Shown here in pieces: positions 35,643 through 44,103 of a stretch of 64,000 nucleotides of DNA. Numbering within the stretch: position 1 is the first letter of the stretch; every line of letters begins with the position of its first letter. The notes beneath the pieces were generated by a model. That model was not told where the DNA came from. It did no database searches and was given only the letters and a program-made list of their open reading frames with translations. The position numbers and the translations under genes were made by a program. Origin of the DNA: Paenibacillus oryzisoli (GTDB lineage Bacteria > Bacillota > Bacilli > Paenibacillales > NBRC-103111); NCBI RefSeq assembly GCF_001653565.1, contig NZ_LYPB01000092.1, positions 282,140-346,139 of the forward strand. The letters are read 5' to 3'.

Positions 35643-36395
35643 ATGACACTTTTTAATCTATCGGGTAAAACAGCATTCGTTACAGGTGCATCAGGGGGCC
35701 TTGGCCAAGCCATGGCGATCGGACTTGCAGAAGCTGGCGCGAACGTAATCGCGGTTTCCTCTTCTGAGAGCGTCCAAACGGTTGAAGCGATTCGCGCTTT
35801 AGGCGGCAAAGCTGAGCTTATCGCAGCTGATTTAAGCAATGAAGATATCCTTGAAGATGTTGTTGCTAGAGCGATTGGGATTTACGGCAGCATCGATATC
35901 CTAGTGAATAATGCGGGCATAATCCGCCGTACACCAGCCGTTGACCATGCGCGTCAAGATTGGCATGATGTGATTGACCTGAACTTGAACTCCGCATTCT
36001 TCCTGTGCCAACTGATCGGACGCCATATGATCGAGCGCGGCAGCGGCAAAATTGTGAATATTGCTTCCATGTTGACCTATCAAGGTGGCATCAATGTACC
36101 AGGGTATACAGCAAGTAAACATGCGATTGCTGGGGTGACGAAAGCATTGGCGAACGAGTGGGCTGGGAAAGGCATTCAAATCAATGCCATTGCCCCAGGT
36201 TACATGACGACGAATAACACAGCGCCTATTCTCAAAGATGAGAAGCGTACAGCTTCAATTACTGAGCGTATTCCGGCGGGTCGTTGGGGTTCACCAGAAG
36301 ATTTGAAAGGTCCCGTTGTGTTCTTGTCTTCAAGCGCATCCGATTATATGAACGGACACGTGCTTTGCGTGGACGGCGGCTGGATGGCTCGATAG
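35643..36395 (+). CDS. kduD: 2-dehydro-3-deoxy-D-gluconate 5-dehydrogenase
   Basis: A 250-residue short-chain dehydrogenase: cofactor motif TGASGGLGQAMAIGLAE near residue 14, NNAGI near 90, catalytic Ser, Tyr and Lys in IASMLTYQGG and YTASKHAIAG near 155. It acts after KduI to yield 2-keto-3-deoxygluconate. AAAGGAG precedes ATG 35643. It is 55 nt after the DeoR gene and directly abuts the next gene. Confidence 0.93.
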   Translation: MTLFNLSGKTAFVTGASGGLGQAMAIGLAEAGANVIAVSSSESVQTVEAIRALGGKAELIAADLSNEDILEDVVARAIGIYGSIDILVNNAGIIRRTPAVDHARQDWHDVIDLNLNSAFFLCQLIGRHMIERGSGKIVNIASMLTYQGGINVPGYTASKHAIAGVTKALANEWAGKGIQINAIAPGYMTTNNTAPILKDEKRTASITERIPAGRWGSPEDLKGPVVFLSSSASDYMNGHVLCVDGGWMAR

Positions 36396-37229
36396 ATGGG
36401 CATCGGGACACTCGCTCATACCGTCGGCCATCTGCCCTTGAAGGAATTGACCGCGAAGTTAAGCGGACGAGGCATCGACTTTGTTCAATTAGCGCTCAGT
36501 AAAGCGATTAGCGATTATGATTTAAGTCTCGGGAAATTAAGTCCAGCTCTCGCCAACCATATTGGCGAGCAATTTCATCGCGCAGATGTGCGGATTGGCG
36601 TGCTTGGTTGTTATATCAATCCCATACATCCCGACCCGCATCAGCGCCGTTATGAAATCGATAGATTTAAGGAACACTTGCGGTACGCTCGTGATTTCGG
36701 AACATCCATTGTAGCAACTGAAACAGGCGATTTAACGACATATCTTGCGGATGATGCTAACGGGTATGAGGCCAAAGGATGGTCCATCCTGAAGCAAACC
36801 GTTGAGGAATTAGCCGAAGAAGCGGAGCGTTGGGGTGTTCATATCGGATTAGAGCCGGTTTTCACACACACGTTGTCTAGCACTGAGAAAATGGCTCGCA
36901 TTCTGGAAGAAGTACCATCAAGCACGATAGGTGTCGTTTTCGATCCGGTCAATTTAATTCCGCCGACTGTTGTTGAACCACGGGATCAAGAAGCTTTCTT
37001 GGATCATGCCTTCGCAACATTTGGCAACCGAATTGTGTTGACTCATTTGAAAGATTACGAAGTGAACAATGGTCAGAAGAATGAAATCCCATCCGGTAAT
37101 GGAATATTCGAGACAGCAGCTTTCTTAAAAAAGTTACACTCGTATAAGCCTGGTGTGGACATTTCATTAGAACGTCTTGAAGATCACACGATTGAAGAAG
37201 CCTTCACTTATGTTAGAAACCTTTTATAG
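36396..37229 (+). CDS. TIM-barrel sugar isomerase/epimerase-like protein
   Basis: A 277-residue AP-endonuclease-2/xylose-isomerase-like barrel. Typical segments: GVLGCYINPIHPD, HIGLEPVFTH (metal-binding Glu), VVFDPVNL and VLTHLKDYE, near the end ISLERLED. The ATG starts immediately after the kduD stop with no gap, so translation is coupled. A role in handling a uronate or keto-sugar is inferred from the operon; the substrate is unknown. Confidence 0.8.
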   Translation: MGIGTLAHTVGHLPLKELTAKLSGRGIDFVQLALSKAISDYDLSLGKLSPALANHIGEQFHRADVRIGVLGCYINPIHPDPHQRRYEIDRFKEHLRYARDFGTSIVATETGDLTTYLADDANGYEAKGWSILKQTVEELAEEAERWGVHIGLEPVFTHTLSSTEKMARILEEVPSSTIGVVFDPVNLIPPTVVEPRDQEAFLDHAFATFGNRIVLTHLKDYEVNNGQKNEIPSGNGIFETAAFLKKLHSYKPGVDISLERLEDHTIEEAFTYVRNLL

Positions 37230-37243
37230 AAATAGCTACTAAG

Positions 37244-37290
37244 AAATAACCCCGATTTCTCTCTAATGAGAGGCGTCGGGGTTATCTTTA
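37244..37290 (+). terminator. Terminator of the kdu operon
   Basis: AATAACCCCGA / TCGGGGTTAT outer stem with an inner CTCTC/GAGAG pair, followed by CTTTAT. Confidence 0.85.
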
Positions 37291-37333
37291 TAAGGCAGTT
37301 GAGACGTATCCTAGCGAGCGGATGCTGCCCTTC

Positions 37334-37807
37334 TTACTTTTTGATATCCGCATCGGTAAGTACTTCGAATCCTTCGCCTAAATGCCGCTGCAGCGCCTTC
37401 AAGGTCGCGACGCCAACAGCGATATCCTCTTCACCAGCTCCTCCGCTTACACCAACCCCGCCAATGACTTGACCGTTAACCACGATGGGAAAACCACCTA
37501 CGAAAATCGCAAATTTCCCCGGCATCATCGCATGAATGCCAAAGGCCTCTCCATGGATTGTCGCTGGCCCTCCAGGCTGATTAAACAGGTGCGTCGAACG
37601 CCTATGCCCACTTGCCGTAAAAGCTTTCGCCATGGCTAGCTCAGGGCTCGTGTTGCGCGCCCCGTTCATTCGCTCTAAAGCAACTAAATAACCGCCATCG
37701 TCGACGATACAAATCGTTTCTGCCGCTCGAGCTTCCTCAGCAGCTTCAATACCAGCAGCAATCATCACCTTCGCTTCCTCGATTTCTAGCTTCAAGACGG
37801 ATCGCAT
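37334..37807 (-). CDS. GlcG/HbpS-family protein
   Basis: A 157-residue DUF336-type protein: ICIVDDGGYLVALERMNGA, then FVGGFPIVVNGQVIGGVGVSGG are the family hallmarks. Relatives bind haem or cobalamin (HbpS, PduO C-terminal domain) or lie in glycolate operons; the ligand here is unknown. ATG 37807 has AAAGGAGG upstream. Converges with the kdu operon. Confidence 0.85.
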   Translation of the reverse strand: MRSVLKLEIEEAKVMIAAGIEAAEEARAAETICIVDDGGYLVALERMNGARNTSPELAMAKAFTASGHRRSTHLFNQPGGPATIHGEAFGIHAMMPGKFAIFVGGFPIVVNGQVIGGVGVSGGAGEEDIAVGVATLKALQRHLGEGFEVLTDADIKK

Positions 37808-37938
37808 GATGCATGGCCTCCTTTGTCGAACCTTATCCGCTTGGTACATCACAACTTCACCTTCGGCACATTTTTCATTTATATGGCGTTTAAGGCGGAA
37901 AAAGTCGCTTTATTGACTAGCTAAAGAGAATTATGACA

Positions 37939-37982
37939 TTAAAAAAAGCCTTCATAATCTCCCAGCAGGAGGTTCTTAGGCT
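37939..37982 (-). terminator. Terminator after the 37991 gene
   Basis: Interrupted stem pairing AGCCT..CTCC with GGAG..AGGCT around an AGCA loop, followed on the minus strand by seven T. Confidence 0.7.
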
Positions 37983-37990
37983 CGTTATGA

Positions 37991-38206
37991 CTACTTATTC
38001 GGCTGTTGCGCGCGAGCAGGTCGAGTTGGGCGCTCTACCCAGTTCTCACGGCTCATGCGTTTCACTTGATTAATCGGATTGGATAGATCAATCACTTCTG
38101 CTTGGAAAGGTTGCTCTGCTGCAAGCTTCTCTTTGTACCCCGTACCAGGCGCTGGCCCGCCTCCACCATTCCGTTTTCCCTTGTTCCATACGCGATTCTT
38201 GCTCAT
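37991..38206 (-). CDS. Small basic hypothetical protein
   Basis: A 71-residue basic protein with a Lys/Gly-rich beginning (NKGKRNGGGGPAPGTG) and a Pro/Arg-rich end; likely disordered. A GGAGTGG site precedes the ATG, and a terminator follows, so expression is plausible. Not recognised. Confidence 0.5.
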   Translation of the reverse strand: MSKNRVWNKGKRNGGGGPAPGTGYKEKLAAEQPFQAEVIDLSNPINQVKRMSRENWVERPTRPARAQQPNK

Positions 38207-38329
38207 GCCACCACTCCACCGTTTTTTGTTTAAGTGTAATGGCAGTTAGTCAAAAACGCAAATGCGGTTTTCGGAATGTCGCTGGTTAGTTGTGCGTGAG
38301 ACCTTCCTCCTGCCACTCACTCTGCAAAC

Positions 38330-38515
38330 TAACTGGAAAATATGTAGCTAATTTCATGCAAAATCGCTGGTTTATGAAAATAACTGGAAAACCTACATCT
38401 AATCTTCATCGATTGGTTGAAATGGTAGCAAATCAAAGAAATTAGCAACATAAAATCCAGTTAATTCATATTTCCGAGCAATTTGGGTAAAAATAGCTGT
38501 ACTTTTTCCAGTTAT
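38330..38515. repeat. Cluster of four related ~25-bp repeats in inverted arrangement
   Basis: The 450-nt gap between 38207 and 38656 has no convincing gene. It holds TAACTGGAAAA-type repeats: two on the plus strand (about 38330-38354 and 38381-38406) and two on the minus strand (about 38439-38464 and 38489-38515). The full unit is TAACTGGAAAA, 3-5 nt, then a CAGCTA/TAGCTAATTT-like stretch. The facing pairs could fold into a long structure. It looks like a copy of a dispersed intergenic repeat. Confidence 0.6.
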
Positions 38516-38656
38516 TGTCGCCCATCGTGGCGAGGAGTTTGGCAATTGCGGGGCGCGACCTTGCAGCGATGGACTATTTGACAACTGCGGGCGTCCCAGC
38601 AGGGATGGCCTGTTTACAACGTAAGCTCACCGATTGGCTGCAGGCGCTCCCTCCTC

Positions 38657-39658
38657 TTATAGATCGAACGCCTTCGCCAGCAAGCGATATGAATGCAATC
38701 GCGCTTCGATGTTATGAATCGGCGAAACAACCATGATTTCATCTGCTTGGTACGCTTCATTTAACTTCAAGATTTGTTCCTTCACTTGCTTCGGCGTGCC
38801 AACGATTCGTCTGTGGCGACCATTACGAATCATGGCATAGTCATTCTCAGTATAGGGATAATTGAGTGCCGTATTCACTGAAGGGAATGATGGAAGCAGC
38901 ATCCCGCGACCTAAAGACAAGAAAAACAAATCTGTGCTAAGTGCAAGTTGATTCGCTTCTTCTTCCGTATCTGCACAAATGACCAACACCGCTGCTAAGG
39001 AGTGCGGTTTCTCATTCAAGATCGACGGTGTGAAATGCTCACGATAAATACGCAGCGCCTGCTCACAATCCGCATTCCCAAAAAATTGTGCGAAGCCGAA
39101 AGCAGCCCCCTGATCAGCAGCAATTCTTGCGCTGTCATAGGAAGAGCCGAGCAACCAAATTTCCGGTGCCGTCGGAATGATTGGCGAGGCATGAAGCGAC
39201 GCGAACCTATGCCCCGCTGGAAGTGAATCATATAAATAACCCGTCAAATCAGCGATTTGCTCAGGATATGAGTCTACGCTTGTATATTTACCCTCTTGCA
39301 GTGCTCGCGTGGATATCGGCATGCCCCCTGGTGCACGACCTAACCCAACATCAATGCGCCCAGGATGAAGCGCTTCGAGTAATCGGAAGTTCTCAGCAAC
39401 TTTATACGCACTGTAATGCGGCATCATGATACCACCAGAGCCAAGACGGATGCGCTCTGTTTTGGCTGCCAAATGGGCAATCAGCACCTCTGGACTTGAA
39501 TGCGCCAAGGCTTGTGAAGCATGATGCTCCGACACCCAGAAGCGACTGTAGCCAATGCGATCTGCTTCTTGAGCAAGTTCAGTCGTCTCAGCCAACGTCT
39601 GCGCGGCATTACGACCTTCTCCAATTTGTGATTGATCCAAAATACTTAATTTTAACAC
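38657..39658 (-). CDS. Luciferase-like flavin-dependent monooxygenase (LLM class)
   Basis: A 333-residue TIM-barrel oxidoreductase of the bacterial luciferase-like family: LSILDQSQIGEG, FWVSEHHASQALAHSSPEVL and GLGRAPGG are the typical segments. These enzymes use reduced flavin to oxidise small organic compounds. The substrate is unknown; no partner flavin reductase is next to it. It stands alone behind the repeat cluster. Confidence 0.88.
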   Translation of the reverse strand: MLKLSILDQSQIGEGRNAAQTLAETTELAQEADRIGYSRFWVSEHHASQALAHSSPEVLIAHLAAKTERIRLGSGGIMMPHYSAYKVAENFRLLEALHPGRIDVGLGRAPGGMPISTRALQEGKYTSVDSYPEQIADLTGYLYDSLPAGHRFASLHASPIIPTAPEIWLLGSSYDSARIAADQGAAFGFAQFFGNADCEQALRIYREHFTPSILNEKPHSLAAVLVICADTEEEANQLALSTDLFFLSLGRGMLLPSFPSVNTALNYPYTENDYAMIRNGRHRRIVGTPKQVKEQILKLNEAYQADEIMVVSPIHNIEARLHSYRLLAKAFDL

Positions 39659-39867
39659 TTGAAATCACCTCCATATAACTGTAACATAAAAAAGAACAGA
39701 ATAGCAAAACCATCTTTGCTAGCTTATTATCTTCTCAAAAACAGTTTATTAATATGAAATTCATTGAAAAATTCATAAACTGACAGAATCTCTTATTTTA
39801 CACCTCTACCAAACTTATCCATAAGATGGTATTTTATTATATACATCCTAGCGAAGGAGCGAAGAAC

Positions 39868-40062
39868 ATGAAAACTATTTACGAGAATTATAGAGGATTT
39901 AAAATCAATAAAGATAACAGTACCTATAACGCTATTCATGCGGATCACATTGTATTTACTCAATCACCGCTTAGTCAGATTCTAGATTCCATTGATCATT
40001 ATATTGAAGTCATGGAAGGTTCAGATTCACAAGGTGATTTGTCTTCCTTTCCGCAAAATTAA
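39868..40062 (+). CDS. Small hypothetical protein
   Basis: A 64-residue soluble protein (KTIYENYRGFKINKDNSTYN, then DHIVFTQSPLSQILDSIDHY). AAGGAG lies 8 nt before ATG 39868. The pattern of a short beta-hairpin followed by a helix recalls small DUF proteins of spore-formers, but I do not recognise it. Confidence 0.55.
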   Translation: MKTIYENYRGFKINKDNSTYNAIHADHIVFTQSPLSQILDSIDHYIEVMEGSDSQGDLSSFPQN

Positions 40063-40205
40063 ACTTATAGATCATTTCCACAGATGTGGATTGACTAAAC
40101 CATATCAACGCATCTATGACACAAATAACGCTAACACTAACTAGCGACAGGTTTGTAATGAGAAGATAAGCCGCGGTAGAGCTACGGCGTCAAGAACGTT
40201 GATGC

Positions 40206-40246
40206 AAAAAAACGCAACTGTCCCCAGGAGACGGTTGCGTTTTTAT
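40206..40246. terminator. Bidirectional terminator
   Basis: AACGCAAC-T-GTC / GAC-G-GTTGCGTT stem with T runs on both strands. It ends the 40303 kinase operon on the minus strand and could end the 39868 transcript. Confidence 0.85.
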
Positions 40247-40302
40247 CATATAACGCCATACTTTCCATTTTCCCCGCACGAATACTTAATTGGCATAAAC
40301 GC

Positions 40303-42066
40303 CTACTTCAAATCCGTCTCATCCAACACCGCAGGAATCTCAATCCAAGCCCTTACCCCCTGTTCCTCCCGCAACGCATACTGCAAACCGAAACCTTCCC
40401 CGAAATGCAGTTGGATTCGCTTTTGCACATTAATAATACCAAATCCCTTATTGCTCTCTTTGCCTTGCAAAATCGCATTCAGCATCCCGATATCCGGTAG
40501 GCGATAGCCGTTATCTTCTACGCTAATAATCAGCTTACCTTCGGTATGCTTCACTTTGATCCAGAGCTCCCCCTCATGACTCATATTCTTGATGCCATGG
40601 AGGATCGCATTCTCAATAATGGGCTGCAGGAGCACCTTCGGCATTAGATAGCGTTTGGCCTCCTCCTCGATTTCCCAATATGCCTGAAATGCATACTCAT
40701 AGCGGAACAGTTGGAGCCTGACGTAAGCCTCTGCATGATTGATTTCTTCCATGACTGGAATGAGCAGTTTCCCCTTGCTAAGTCCAATTCGCATTATCAG
40801 CGACAAATCCTTAATCATTTCCGCCGATTCAGCTGCCCCTTCCATTAACGTGTGCCAATAAACGGACTCCAGCGTGTTATAGAGAAGATGTGGATTGATT
40901 TGTGTATGCAATATCGACAATTCAACTTCCTTATGTTTGAGTTCAAGCTCATATTGATCATATATGGTCTGATTTAATCGGTTAGTCATACGAATGAAAT
41001 GATTGCTCAGCAGCACAATCTCATTTTTACTCTCTGCATGCATGGTTATGGCCAAAGGTTTACCTGGGTGATACGAATTCGTGATGCGAGCTAGTCGAGA
41101 AATAGGCTTTAGAATCGATTGAATGAAATACATACTTGCCAAAATTAGAATGAAGAAATATATCAACATAATCCAATCTACTAATCGTTGAACACTGATA
41201 TGATCGATAATGATTGACTGGACTGGAACACGCATGAGCAGCTTTGTCCCCGTTATTTCACTCGTATGAATGACTGACATGATCTCATTGCCGTTCTCAA
41301 TTTGCTTATAGACTCCTTCTTCCTTGCCTGCGGGCACACCAATCTTCGAGCCAATACCGAAAGCTTCGCTATTCGTCGCCAGAACTGTATTATCGGGATC
41401 TAACAACAGAATTTGCGCGTCTTTATACTTGTCAAAAGGAACGAAATCCATCTGCAACGGCGTCTCAATGCCTGATACAACCAAGTAGCCAATAACCGTT
41501 TCACCGTTATAAATACTGTTTAACTGCCTTAAGTAAGCTACTGTTTGCGTGTTATTTGGATTGTATCCGAATTTATCAATGACCCGAATAATCCCTCTGC
41601 CTTTCGCATTGCCCACCGCTTTATACCACGAAAGATCCGTCATATCCGTCGAATAGAATACCCCGTTATTCAACAGGTCTGAATTCGGGACGAAAGAATA
41701 CAATTTATCCTTATCCGAGAAAAAGAGTGAGTACCGTACAGCATTCGTTGAATAGTTGTTTAAATATTTATCTAGCGCTTTGAAAATCTCAAATCGCTCA
41801 TATTCCGATGATGAAGGGACGCTTACTAATTGTTGGATTTCTTGCGAAATCATGATTTTCTCCGTTTTTTCCTCAAAATCGCTGCTCTCCCGGTCTAGTG
41901 TCAAATGACTCCCCCGAACTAATTGAAGCAGTGCAGTTCCTACTTGCTCCTCCGTAATGGACTCAAGTTTCTTGGCAACAACCAAATCCAACACCAGTGT
42001 CGGAATCACGACGAAGACGATAAGCAGCAGGATCAACTTTTTCATCAGCTTCATATTTTGCAGCAT
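40303..42066 (-). CDS. YesM-like sensor histidine kinase
   Basis: A 587-residue membrane kinase: a helix near residues 8-28, an extracytoplasmic dCache-like sensor, a second helix near 290-310, a HAMP-type linker, then His_kinase with the phosphoacceptor in LHTQINPHLLYNTLESVYWH and the ATPase motif VLLQPIIENAILHG and VEDNGYRLPD. Such kinases sense sugars outside the cell. ATG 42066 has AGAGGG 8 nt upstream. Last gene of the RR-SBP-permease-permease-kinase cluster. Confidence 0.92.
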   Translation of the reverse strand: MLQNMKLMKKLILLLIVFVVIPTLVLDLVVAKKLESITEEQVGTALLQLVRGSHLTLDRESSDFEEKTEKIMISQEIQQLVSVPSSSEYERFEIFKALDKYLNNYSTNAVRYSLFFSDKDKLYSFVPNSDLLNNGVFYSTDMTDLSWYKAVGNAKGRGIIRVIDKFGYNPNNTQTVAYLRQLNSIYNGETVIGYLVVSGIETPLQMDFVPFDKYKDAQILLLDPDNTVLATNSEAFGIGSKIGVPAGKEEGVYKQIENGNEIMSVIHTSEITGTKLLMRVPVQSIIIDHISVQRLVDWIMLIYFFILILASMYFIQSILKPISRLARITNSYHPGKPLAITMHAESKNEIVLLSNHFIRMTNRLNQTIYDQYELELKHKEVELSILHTQINPHLLYNTLESVYWHTLMEGAAESAEMIKDLSLIMRIGLSKGKLLIPVMEEINHAEAYVRLQLFRYEYAFQAYWEIEEEAKRYLMPKVLLQPIIENAILHGIKNMSHEGELWIKVKHTEGKLIISVEDNGYRLPDIGMLNAILQGKESNKGFGIINVQKRIQLHFGEGFGLQYALREEQGVRAWIEIPAVLDETDLK

Positions 42067-42189
42067 TTTGCGCATCCCTCTTACCATCCTTTCAAAAACC
42101 TTTCCATCCAGGGGCCATATGCAGCACCGCGGTTAGCTGAGCTATCAGTACGTTCGCTATACCCGAAAGAAACTCCTTCAAACGCAAAG

Positions 42190-42226
42190 AAAACGCCTCC
42201 AGAATTCACATTCTGAAGGACGCTTC
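42190..42226 (-). terminator. Terminator after the ABC permease genes
   Basis: Interrupted stem AACGCCTCCAGAAT / ATTCTGAAGGACGCTT, followed by TTTTCTTT on the minus strand. It lies between the permease genes and the kinase gene and may reduce kinase expression. Confidence 0.75.
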
Positions 42227-42229
42227 TCC

Positions 42230-43111
42230 CTACCCTTTCACACTGGATACTGATAAGCCACGAATCATAAACTTCTGGAAGATCAAGAAGAAAAGTACCG
42301 GAGGCAGCATCGCCATGGTCAATACCGCAAAACGTACACTCCAAGGGATAACTGAGTTGGAATACACCACATATCGATAAATACCTGTAGCCAGCGGGTA
42401 CATGCTCTTGTCTGTCATCACGATGTTCGGCCAGTAGAAATCGTTCCAAGTGGTCGAGAACGACAGCATCAGTAAGGTTCCAATAATCGGCGTAGACAGC
42501 GGAACTGCAATCCGAATGAAAGATCTGAATTCACTTGCCCCGTCGATGCGCGCAGCTTCCAGGACTTCCTTGTGAATGCCATCGAAAAAATTCTTAAGCA
42601 GCAACATGAAATACGCATTCGCCGCAGCTGGCAGCCAGAACGCCCAGTAGGTGTTGATCATCCCCAAGCTTTTCAAATTCAAAAAGTTAGGTACGATGTA
42701 AGTTGCGGGTGGAATCAACAGTGTAGAAAAGAAAAAAAAAGTTACCCATCGCTTGAAGGGGACTTTCAAATGAGATAAGGCATAGGCAGCAAGCCCAATA
42801 AACAACAAAGAACACACAACATTACCGATATAAATGACAATGGTATTTTTCAAAAACGTCAATAACGGAAGATCGAAGCTATTGAATGCATCATCATAGT
42901 TTTTCCAAATCCAATGCTTCGGAAAAAAAGTAGGCGGAAAGGTAAAAAACTCCTCGCGTGTTTTCAACGATCCGAAAAAAGTATTCAGAAACGGATAGAT
43001 CGTCGTTACCGCAATCGACACAACCAGTAACACCATGAGGGTGTACCCGATTTTGACAGAACCTTTCTTGAAATCATGCCTGGAAATTAATCCTCGTTCG
43101 TCTTGCTTCAT
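42230..43111 (-). CDS. Sugar ABC transporter permease (MalG/CUT1 type)
   Basis: A 293-residue inner-membrane permease with six helices; the EAA loop is EVLEAARIDGASEFRSFIRIAVPLSTP near residue 190. It starts with an ATGA overlap on the partner permease gene. Together with 43108 and the binding protein it forms a carbohydrate importer; the ATPase subunit is not here and is probably a shared MsmX-type protein. Confidence 0.93.
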   Translation of the reverse strand: MKQDERGLISRHDFKKGSVKIGYTLMVLLVVSIAVTTIYPFLNTFFGSLKTREEFFTFPPTFFPKHWIWKNYDDAFNSFDLPLLTFLKNTIVIYIGNVVCSLLFIGLAAYALSHLKVPFKRWVTFFFFSTLLIPPATYIVPNFLNLKSLGMINTYWAFWLPAAANAYFMLLLKNFFDGIHKEVLEAARIDGASEFRSFIRIAVPLSTPIIGTLLMLSFSTTWNDFYWPNIVMTDKSMYPLATGIYRYVVYSNSVIPWSVRFAVLTMAMLPPVLFFLIFQKFMIRGLSVSSVKG

Positions 43112-44019
43112 GCCTTCTCACTCCTACGCTGCATGACATTGTAAAGGATAGTCATTCCAATGAGTACGAAGAACATCAAACTGCCCATTGCACTGGCTTT
43201 GCCGAACTCGAGATCACGGAACGCCGTGTGGTTAAGCCACAATAAGTACGTCAATGTTGCATTATTCGGACCTCCGTCCGTCATTGATAATTGCGCTTGG
43301 AAGCCTTGTGACGTTGTGATCAATTGGAGCACTAACAATAATCCCATTAATGTTTTGATGCTAGGCAAAATAATATAACGCACACGCTGCCACACACTGG
43401 CACCATCAATTTCGGCCGCTTCGTATAAATCCTTCGGAATCCCCACGATAGCCGCAATATAGATCAACGTTGCCCCTCCAAAGCTTTGCCACGTCTCCAA
43501 GATAACAATCGATGCCATCGCTAATTTCGGACTGAAGAACGATACTTGCTCTATGCCAAACTTTTGTAACAGGCTATTAATTGGACCAACCGCATCAAAG
43601 AACCACATCCACATGCCATATAATACAATGGCAGGCACAGCACTAGGTAAATAGCTAATGATACGGGCTGCTCCTTGAAACCGACGAAGCTCAGAGACTG
43701 CGATCGCCACAAGCGGCGGAATCCAGAAACCAAGAACGATTCCCAAAAGCATATAAATCAATGTATTCTTAATTGAAATCCAAAGCAGATCATCCTTCAG
43801 AATACTCACATAATTTGCTAAGCCAGTGAAATGATTGCCATCTACGAAGTCAACGTTGTAGAAGCTATAGAAAATCCCTTTGAAAATGGGCACCCAGAGA
43901 AAGATAATAAATAATATGATTTCCGGTAAAACAAACAGCGTTCCCCATAAATACCAGTTCATTTTCTTCTTCGTTACTTTGCTTATTACGATTGGTTGTG
44001 AACTTAGCTCTGCATCCAT
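43108..44019 (-). CDS. Sugar ABC transporter permease (MalF/CUT1 type)
   Basis: A 303-residue permease with six helices and the EAA loop LYEAAEIDGASVWQRVRYIILP near residue 210. ATG 44019 has AAGGAG 8 nt upstream. Overlaps the second permease by 4 nt. Confidence 0.93.
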   Translation of the reverse strand: MDAELSSQPIVISKVTKKKMNWYLWGTLFVLPEIILFIIFLWVPIFKGIFYSFYNVDFVDGNHFTGLANYVSILKDDLLWISIKNTLIYMLLGIVLGFWIPPLVAIAVSELRRFQGAARIISYLPSAVPAIVLYGMWMWFFDAVGPINSLLQKFGIEQVSFFSPKLAMASIVILETWQSFGGATLIYIAAIVGIPKDLYEAAEIDGASVWQRVRYIILPSIKTLMGLLLVLQLITTSQGFQAQLSMTDGGPNNATLTYLLWLNHTAFRDLEFGKASAMGSLMFFVLIGMTILYNVMQRRSEKA

Positions 44020-44047
44020 CCTAAACACTCCTTATAGTGAGAAAACC

Positions 44048-44087
44048 TCTACCCACAGCCACTCTAGATGAAGCGGCCGCGGGTAAA
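44048..44087 (-). terminator. Intercistronic hairpin between binding protein and permease genes
   Basis: ACCCGCGGCC / GGCTGTGGGT arms in the 84-nt gap. Such hairpins commonly make the binding protein more abundant than the permeases by partial termination or message protection. Confidence 0.5.
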
Positions 44088-44103
44088 AGTAAGTTCGGCT
44101 TAC

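Noticed and set aside
38399-38584. 61-residue minus-strand frame
   Set aside because: It lies entirely across the inverted repeat cluster and lacks a ribosome site; the repeat explains it.
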